Below the pieces are notes generated by a model. That model did not search any database. It was not told where the DNA came from and was given only the letters and a program-made list of their open reading frames with translations. Below, in pieces: positions 56,775 through 64,000 of a stretch of DNA of 64,000 nucleotides. Source of the DNA: Caprella mutica (taxonomy: Eukaryota; Arthropoda; Malacostraca; Amphipoda; Caprellidae); the NCBI GenBank assembly GCA_947561585.1, contig CANNZV010003141.1, forward strand, positions 1-64,000. Reading direction: 5' to 3'. Each line of letters begins with the position of its first letter. The first letter of the stretch is position 1. The translations under genes and the position numbers were made by a program.

Positions 56775-59700
56775 CTGGAACAGAACAGAAAATTAAAACA
56801 GGAAAAGGAACTAAAGGAGTTTTGTGATATATTACCAAGTTAACAGTTGATGAGCTCCTGGTAGAGTAATGATGATGAACCGGCAATTGTGCCCCGTTTA
56901 CTTTAAGCACAATACAGAAGTGATTAGCTACCCTACTTTTTTATAACAGAAAAAAGGTCTTAAATGAAGTTAATGCAGTTGCTACTGTAGATTGGCGAGT
57001 ACGTACATAATATTTAACTTTACTCAATGCTATATCTTTGTTACAGGCCTACTGACCACATATGGAATATACAATAGCCAGAGGGATTATTGTTAATAAC
57101 GATTGAAACTGAATTTAACTTTATGTTTGAAAAAAAAAAAAAAACATTAACAATGAAATTATATATAGTGAAAAAAAAAAAGAAATGTCACATAATCATA
57201 ATTTTGCATAAATGAGTTCTATATATTTTAGTCTACCATGAGACTAAATTTCAGCAGTTTTCTTTGATGCTCTCCTAAAGAAAACTTATCTTTATTTATG
57301 GGAGGATTCGATCATTTCTATAAAAAAAATGTTTCAAACTGTTCCTTTCATTTACATTTCAGTGTAGCAAAATTGTGATAAGATATGTAAAATTGAATTC
57401 CAAGAAACTTTTGTTAATTTTTTTTTGATAAAATGCATGTTAATTTTTTTATATACCTATACATATTGTCAAAATTCAATTTTACTTTTTCATCACCTTT
57501 TTAATTTTAGTTAAAGTTAATTGTTCTTGGTCTCAAATTGCAGATAATATTAGGTATGAACAATTTAAACTGAACACTTTTTTAGAATTTTGTTCGTTTC
57601 CTAATTTTAAATTAGGAAACAGCCCCCGAAATACATATATCGTATTTTTTCAGTGTCTGTGATATTTTTAATTTTTAACTTCAATACTGATTTAAAAGAA
57701 GTTTTTTTAAATATTTTAATTGATGAATTATTCTTATTAATAATCAATTAATTTTGATTAATCACAGAATTCTTAAATATAGTACTCTTATGTTGCAATC
57801 AGATGCCTGAAGGTGTCACCACATTCAATTTTTCCTCTCATTCTCATACCAGCACGGTACCCACAATAACATAATACATCAGGAGGAGCATAGTATAGTC
57901 ACAGATGGAAGAAAAATAAAAAGGTGATAATAAATGAAGACGAGTGAATGTAACACAAAAATCTAGGACCTCATAGTTTAAATCAGACTTATAAAGAAAA
58001 ATTAGCACCTGGTAATTGGTGTATTGCACTATAAAGATTAATTTTAGCTATTGAAAATTAGTAGAACGATATTTCAAAATATAGTTTCATTAGCTTAGAA
58101 ATAATAGAATGATTATTGTATTGAATAATCTAGCTATAGAAAAGAAGTGGAGAATTATTAATAGTTACTCACCATTGAAACGTTAGTAGGTGGATTAATT
58201 GATGCAGCTGGTGCGGCATTAGAGAGACCAGAAGATATCATAGGAGGTCTCATAGTTACTTTAGGAGGTCTTGCAGTCACTTTAGGTTTCGGAGACATTT
58301 GAGGTCCTGGAGCAACCATTGAAGGTGCCATTAGTGGTCCAGGTGACACTGGTTGAAGTCTGGAAGATGCTGAAGGAGCTGCAATATGTTTTTTAGTTGG
58401 TGAAAATTTCGTCTTGGGTTTCTCCATAGCTTTTCGAATTTGATCATCAAGCAACTTTCGCTGCTCCAACATTCTAGAAATGAAAGTTTCTTCATCATCA
58501 TCATCATCATCACTATTTTCATGTTCTGGATATGATCGTTCTGAGTTGAGAGTAGCACTTAAATTGTCAGCAGAGATACGTTCACTTTGGTTCGAGTTGG
58601 AAAGTGAATCTACAATTGGCTTAATTGTGCTCACAACATTCACCACACTGGTACTGGTTTTAGATCTGCTCTTTGTGGTAGTTTTCTGCTTACGGAAGGA
58701 AGATGCAGTGCATTTCAATGGTGAAGTATACGGTGAGCAGTTGATGTTCATTCGCATTCTAACACTGGTGATTCTTTTGACAAAGTCATAAATGGAGTTA
58801 ATTTGGGGATTTCTAATTCTTCCCTTTCTGCCTGAAGCAAAATGCTTTGTGGTGAAAGTGAGATTCACTTTTAGAGCTCCTCTGATGGACTTGCTTATTA
58901 TTGTACTGTTATAGTCCTCCATTTGTGCTAAGATGTAGAAATCCCACGGTTTAGATATATTTTTGACTACAGTTTGTGAAATAAATCCTTTGATATTAGA
59001 AGGATTTATTTTGCCTTTGAAATGAGTAGTTTCAAGCTGCTGCTCTAACTCCAAAAGCTGCTTGGCATTTGATGGCTGGTTCACTTCCAATGGCTGTTCC
59101 ATATCCAACGGCTTATTTAGGTTTGAGGGCTGGTCACCATCTGACAGCTGGTCAAGGTTTGATGGCTGTTCCACATCCGAAAATTGATCAGTGTCCAACG
59201 ACTCGTCCACATCTGATGGTTGTGGCACCTCCATTGGCTGCTCCATCCCCATTGGCTGCTCCATCTCCAAAGGCTGCTCCATCTCCAAAGGCTGCTCCAT
59301 CTCCATAGGCTGTTCCAACAACACTGGCTTTAAATTCTCCAGAGCCTTTTCCAGCTCTTCGAAACTCATACTGCCGTTGTCCACAGCATCTTTGATTATT
59401 TGTAATTGTTCATTCTCTTTAGCCAAATTTAATAGCTTCACATCTAATTTATCTTTCCTATTAACTAATTCCCTTCTTTTGTTCAACAGGAATAGTTTCT
59501 TTTCTGCGAGACTATCAAAATGAGGAATTTCATCAAAAAGACTCCTTGGTAGTTCATCTGAGGATTGGTTCATAGCGAATGCTTCCACCTGACTCTGATC
59601 GATTTCAATGGAGTTTATATCATCTTCTCGAATGTCAAAATTCATGCTTTCGTTTTGTGGGATACTCTTCATTGAAAATTCATCAATGACAGATCGAGAC

Positions 59701-62098
59701 TCTTCTGCAATGTCTGAATTTAACATTTCATCATGAAAAGCAGTCTTCTTTTCAGTTTCATTTAATGACATTCCATTCATATCTACCTGATGGAGCTTTC
59801 TTTTCACAGAACTACTCAGGACTGACATAGACTCCTCTTTCCCTTCACATGAAACTGACATAGACTCCTCTTTCCCTTCACATGAAACTGACAGAGACTC
59901 CTCTTTCCCTTCACGTGAAACTGACATAGACTCTTCTTTCCCTTCACATGAAAATGACACAGACTCCTCTTTCCCTTCACGTGAAACTGACATAGACTCC
60001 TCTTTCCCTTCACATGAAAATGACATAGACTCCTCTTTCCCTTCACGTGAAACTGACATAGACTCCTCATTGTTCTCACGACCAAGAGGATTAACCATTA
60101 GATTTTTTTTCTTAGGTGGTCTTCCTCTAGGTCTTTTAGGCTTCACATTAGGATCAGCATGACTAATGTTTGAAGTAGCTGCTGTAATAGAGATAGACTT
60201 GGAAAAGTTATAGCCAATAGAATTATAACTATCAATGTTTTGGCTCTTGTACTTGATTGGAGAACTGGAATTTGGTAATTCAAACCTAGCATTATTAATG
60301 CTGCTAACTAAACCTATTTTGCCAGTCTTTAGGTCACTAGTTATCCTTACTGGAGAATGACAATTATCAGGCAGTTTCGTAAGTTTCACACTCACATCGA
60401 AAGGTAGTAAGTGTCTATGAGAATACATCCTATTAACTTTCTTTGGACTGAGCTCAGACTCTCGTATTGAGGATTCGTTCACAGAACTCTGCATTTTTCT
60501 TTGAATGATAGCTAATTTCTCATCATCTCTCTTATGAGTAACATCTCTTGCGTCACCAGTGTATTGTGATACACTAATACTTTCTCCAATGGAGTCAAGT
60601 GGAAGAGAGTCTTTGGTCTTATCAATGTCCATTCCTGCAGGATTCACTGTTTCACCATTATCAGCCATCTCATTATCAGAATGAAGAGAGGAAGCATTTT
60701 TAATCTTCAATTTTATATGAGATTCTCCTAGTGCATTAGACGTTTTATCTTCCGACACAGTTGGCTTGTTCATGGAACATTTTTGGTCATTCACTGAGAT
60801 ATTAATAGTCTCAATGACATTTTCAGTATCTCTATTTCTTGCAGATACTTTTTTAGTTTCTATAGATATGCTACTATTATTGAATAATTTTTTGTAAACT
60901 GAAGTTTCACCACAAAGATCATTTTGTGAATCAAGTGCTTCCACTAGGTCGTTTCCTGGAGTGCTTTCATTTTCTGTATCAGAAAAATCATTCTTGCTAT
61001 TGCAGGTATCATATTCATCTTTATTTTTCTCATCCTCACTGCAATTTTTGTTACCTACAAAGAGTTCATTATCGGCACAGATCACCTCTTTATAAAGACT
61101 GCCCGCCTCTTCATCAGGACTGCCCGCCTCTTCATCAGGACTGCCTGCCTCTTCATCAGGACTGCCCGCCTCTTCATCAGGACTGCCTGCCTCTTCATCA
61201 GGACTGCCTGCCTCTTCATCAGGACTGCCTGCCTCTTCCTCAGGACTGCCTGCCTCTTCCTCAGGACTGCCTGCCTCTTCCTCAGGACTGCCTGCCTCTT
61301 CCTCAGGACTGCCTGCCTCTTCCTCAGGACTGCCTGCCTCTTCCTCAGGACTGCCTGCCTCTTCCTCAGGACAGCCCATCACTTCATCAGGAGTGCCCGC
61401 CTCTTCATCGGCACAGAGCTCCTCTTTATCGGCACAGACCTCCACTTCATCAGTAATGACATTTTCATCTGTACCGACCTTCTTTCCATCTACAAAGAAT
61501 TCTACTGTATCAGTATCAACTTCATGTTCTGCCAGCATGGCATCCTGTGCATCATTGAAATCTCCATCTCTAATCAAATCCCTTTCATAATTTAAATTCT
61601 CTGCATTAACACCATTTATATGTTCTTCTGCATTGTTCTTGATATCAACATTGGAATTTAAACAATTATTTTCAAGGATTTTATCAGAATTTCCAATCAC
61701 ACCATTACAGTCGTTTTCTCCAACAACTGTACTTCCATCAATAATGTTCTTATCAATAGAATTTAACATCATTTCATTACAAAGAAGCTGTTCATCAATG
61801 TCCTCCCCATACAGATCTGGTAAGGAAGTGTCCAAGATATCACAGCTCTCCATCACCGTCGCCATATGTTGGACAAGGAGTTTTTCACTGTCACTTTCTG
61901 TATCACCAAATGATTCATTCACCTTCAGATTTGGCATATCAGAACAATCAGATTCAATAGATTTTTCATGTTGATTTTCTTTAGCAAGTTCTTGAGATGA
62001 AAGTGAATCATGACTTGGAAGTTGATGATCCAGAGCTGATTTTTGTTTGTCATTCATTGAGTGACTATATGTATCTACTTTATCTTCTTTCATCTTGT
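55440..62098 (-). CDS. Large acidic AT-hook and multi-C2H2 zinc-finger protein (two visible exons, about 1,751 residues)
   Basis: Two exons join in frame. Exon 62098-58173 starts after an acceptor (TTCTTTTTTTCAG) with ACAAG before ATG at 62093, and ends in phase 0 at AATG before GTGAGT. Exon 56774-55440 follows TTCTGTTCTGTTCCAG and ends TAA. The predicted nuclear protein has an acidic N-terminus, three internal tandem repeats, an AT-hook and about eleven C2H2 fingers at the C-terminus, so a chromatin-associated DNA-binding regulator is the likely role (inference). No ortholog is recognised. The ATG directly after an acceptor implies a non-coding first exon upstream, or further coding exons outside what I can identify. 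No neighbouring gene is close enough to inform function. Confidence 0.85.
56775..58172 (-). other. Intron of the zinc-finger gene (1,398 bp, phase 0)
   Basis: Donor ATG|GTGAGT at 58172 and acceptor TTCTGTTCTGTTCCAG ending at 56775 are both strong, and joining them keeps the frame open. The intron is A/T-rich with poly-A tracts (57130-57180) and carries a diverged dispersed repeat at 57895-58050. Confidence 0.85.
58173..62098 (-). CDS. Long exon: acidic, repeat-rich region with AT-hook
   Basis: 1,307 codons from ATG at 62093. Order: acidic N-terminus (DSEKLLVQ, EDIDEQLLC); 14 heptads of AGSPEEE/AGSPDEE (about residues 238-335); a Ser/Asn-rich stretch; an AT-hook, PKRPRGRPPKKK (about 650); eight 11-residue EGKEESMSVSR/C units (about 674-758); a probable coiled coil with ELVNRKDKLDVKLLNLAKEN (about 855-916); MEQPLEMEQPMG-type hexads (about 921-1003); a compact unrepeated segment, SKPWDFYILAQMEDYNSTII to KRITSVRMRMN (about 1024-1124), that looks like a folded domain of unknown kind; an acid patch DDDDDDEE (about 1200); and a Pro-rich tail. 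Such a long exon with no stop in AT-rich DNA is strong evidence of coding. Confidence 0.9.
59085..59330 (-). repeat. Coding 18-bp repeat (MEQP hexads)
   Basis: Tandem MEQPLE/MEQPMG units of 18 bp, clearest at 59225-59330, with decayed versions (DVEQPSNLDQ) further toward the C-terminus. All variants keep the frame. Confidence 0.85.
59818..60075 (-). repeat. Coding 33-bp repeat (EGKEESMSVSR, 8 copies)
   Basis: Eight 33-bp units encode EGKEESMSVSR/C or EGKEESMSFSC. Third-position and conservative changes dominate, and alternating R/C-type units suggest expansion as a 66-bp dimer. Confidence 0.9.
61099..61400 (-). repeat. Coding 21-bp repeat (AGSPEEE/AGSPDEE, about 14 copies)
   Basis: About fourteen 21-bp units. 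Seven carry EEE (CCTCAG codons on plus) and six or so carry DEE (CATCAG), arranged in two contiguous blocks, so the array grew by at least two local expansions. It lengthens an acidic, Ser-Pro-containing region and keeps the frame throughout. Confidence 0.92.
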
Positions 62099-64000
62099 CT
62101 GAAAAAAAGAAGTGAAATTAATTGATATCTAAACAATGAAAGTTGCACAATTATATATAAAATACATGACAAAATAAGGTAGAGACAGCACATAATTTGT
62201 CGGTTTTTCATCATTAAACATGCAACTCTGAACTTTCTGGGGTTACGTAATAAGAAGAATGTAATATTGATAATAACACAATAGAAAAATGATTAGTTAT
62301 CTTTAGGTTTCCATGCGGATACAAAACGGTTTTTGAGAACTTTAAGCAATTACATGAGAATGATTAAACATTACTATGAATCATGGCCATGATCCAATCT
62401 GTATTTAGTGTCCTAAACTCAATTAACTTCTCAAAAAGTCTAAAAAAAAAGCTGACAAACTTCTTGCTGATCCTGCAACATTTTTCCATATCTCCTCTCT
62501 CAAATTTAATGGTTAACATATAGTGATGGGACGATTCCAATTTTATTGCCGATTCAGATTCTTGGATAAAGGCAAAGCACGATTCCAATTCTCTAAATAT
62601 TTATTTTATGTATTAAAAAATTAATCATTACTTTATCGCCGAAGCAGGTGTCCTTATGCATTGGATATTTATGGGCATCTTTACGCACCAACAGTAACTT
62701 TGAAACTACCAAAAAGAGATAAATACATGTTTTGATTATGCCATCGTAAAGAGCAGCTTCAAAACCCTTAGAATTAATTTTAAAGGTACGCTAGTACCCC
62801 ACTTGGATAGAGCGTCAAATAAACAAATGTTTCAACAAGTAACACTTATGACTGCTTTGCAGACTGGCTCTTAAAGAAGATAATTGGATTCTTAGTGAAG
62901 AATTTACAGTTGAAAACAGCATCATGTTTCATGTCTGATGCATGTGCATCCTTTAAGGCTATTTTACTAGTGATGTAACAGTGACAGCAAAGGAGACTGA
63001 CAGCAAAGGAGACCTCTGCAAATATACCTCATTGGACATTGGAACAGTTAATTACAATTTACAGTTTTTTCAACTTACTCCACCCTTCAAAGGTCACAAA
63101 TATAGTTGATTATACTGGCGGCTTGGGCATAGCTTGAAACATGATTTGGACATACTTTATTACCTGGGATATCCATTTATTTGGGACGAACACTTTTACT
63201 ACAAGCAGAATAAGATATCTCTACGAACTCTTTACCAGTTTCTGCAGACAGGAAATAGAATAGGCTACATAAGAGATCTCTACAAAATAGTCTGTATTTG
63301 CCAGTCTGAAAAGAATATCTCCAGTTCTAAAGTCACTAGTGAGCCATGATTGAAAATTTGAAATGTTTGATAACAGTGGCATGTTTGTGTTGAGTCTTGA
63401 GATTATTTTAAGAATAGGCCAGTCTGCAGAAACTGGTAAGTGATAGTAGAGAATCTCCACAGACCCAAGATTTTTTTTACAGAAATTGGGATTTGGACGC
63501 AGCAAATAACATGGGAACATAGGAATTAAATAGGACTTGGTCGCAGGATTAATCGACGAATCCTGCTATACTTTTCAGTCATGTGTATTTGGTGCACAAA
63601 AACCCACTGACTTTCCTAATTTAGAAACCGAAAATTGATGGTAATTTGGTAACATAGGAATAAATAGCTAAAAATCCACCAACTTAGCTAGAATATTATT
63701 CTCAACGAGGAAAAATTCCACCGACAAATTGGTAGAATTCAATTTACCATGAAATACAATCTGGTCTACGAACACTTAACCAGTTTCTACAGACTGGCTT
63801 TTTAGATACAATCATACAGGATACAGTTGCATGGTCCCAGGTTTAATTGTCAAATCCTGTCATACTTTTCAGACTGGATCTCAATCAAAGAATTAAAGTA
63901 TAAACTGGCTTTTGAACTTTTGGGTGGTATAAACAATGGATTCAGGTACTGTTAGTCATTAATTTAATACAACAAATATCAAATTCACACCATACATCAT
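62099..64000. other. Upstream flank of the zinc-finger gene with diverged repeats
   Basis: No upstream exon is recognised with confidence. A repeated string, CTACGAACNCTTWACCAGTT followed by TCTRCAGAC, occurs at 63219-63252 and 63765-63800, and inverted at 63417-63441; AATCCTG-YATACTTTTCAG recurs near 63555 and 63855. These indicate an old dispersed or tandem repeat about 545 bp long. Frames at 63134-63349 and 63221-63520 overlap it and lack domains. Confidence 0.45.

Noticed and set aside
56544..56843. Plus-strand 99-codon frame antisense to the zinc-finger exon
   Set aside because: Overlaps the well-supported minus-strand exon and its acceptor; no domain.
60926..61456. 176-codon plus-strand frame with PLHQDCLP heptads
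   Set aside because: Antisense of the coding AGSPEEE repeat in the zinc-finger gene.
63134..63520. Possible upstream exons of the zinc-finger gene
   Set aside because: The frames coincide with a diverged repeat that recurs at 63765 and (inverted) 63417; no convincing splice sites tie them to the gene.

Overview
The window looks like a repeat-dominated, AT-rich nuclear chromosome segment of an animal, most likely an arthropod and possibly a hemipteran insect (tentative; no species marker was recognised). The grounds are a spliced multi-zinc-finger gene with GT/AG introns, relics of Tc1/mariner, pogo/Tigger, hAT and CR1/Jockey-like non-LTR elements, and very many minisatellites. Nothing bacterial is present: there are no operons, and most long reading frames are shadows of tandem repeats whose unit length is a multiple of 3 or cycles through all frames.

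Layout. 1-7.1 kb: a 32-bp minisatellite, a pogo/Tigger deletion derivative (1.93-3.08 kb), a hairpin element, and a 27-bp minisatellite split by a 988-bp foldback element with a 9-bp target duplication. 7.9-11.4 kb: a 24-bp minisatellite split by a second element of 2.2 kb that carries its own repeats and a tRNA-like sequence. 11.65-12.43 kb: a mariner-like relic. 12.54-22.51 kb: a 10-kb satellite of about 500 copies of a 20-bp unit, with 4,225-bp and 1,345-bp higher-order duplications. 22.6-24.7 kb: 38-bp and very homogeneous 32-bp arrays. 25-33 kb: two CTCF-like sites, a 21-bp array, CR1/Jockey-like LINE fragments interrupted by a 26-bp array full of AATAAA, a Tc1 pseudogene, and a 1.66-kb giant palindrome. 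33-47.5 kb: dispersed transposon debris (Tigger-, hAT- and foldback-like), a nuclear-receptor-half-site repeat, arrays of 16, 30 and 40 bp, and the second Tigger copy. Three short stretches look like possible control regions: two CCAAT pairs with identical 24-bp spacing, and a GC-rich patch with E2F-like palindromes. 47.5-54.3 kb: mostly unique AT-rich DNA with several MITEs whose ends and target duplications can be read directly.

The one convincing protein-coding gene lies on the minus strand at 62098-55440. One very long acidic, low-complexity exon with an AT-hook joins in frame, through a canonical GT-AG intron, to an exon encoding about eleven C2H2 zinc fingers, giving about 1,751 residues. 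The long exon holds three internal coding minisatellites, so the tandem-repeat expansion seen across the window has also shaped the protein.

The most unusual structural theme is a set of foldback elements that share a GGTTCTAGG-like terminus followed by a tandem array of a short family-specific motif, together with two elements that landed inside tandem arrays.
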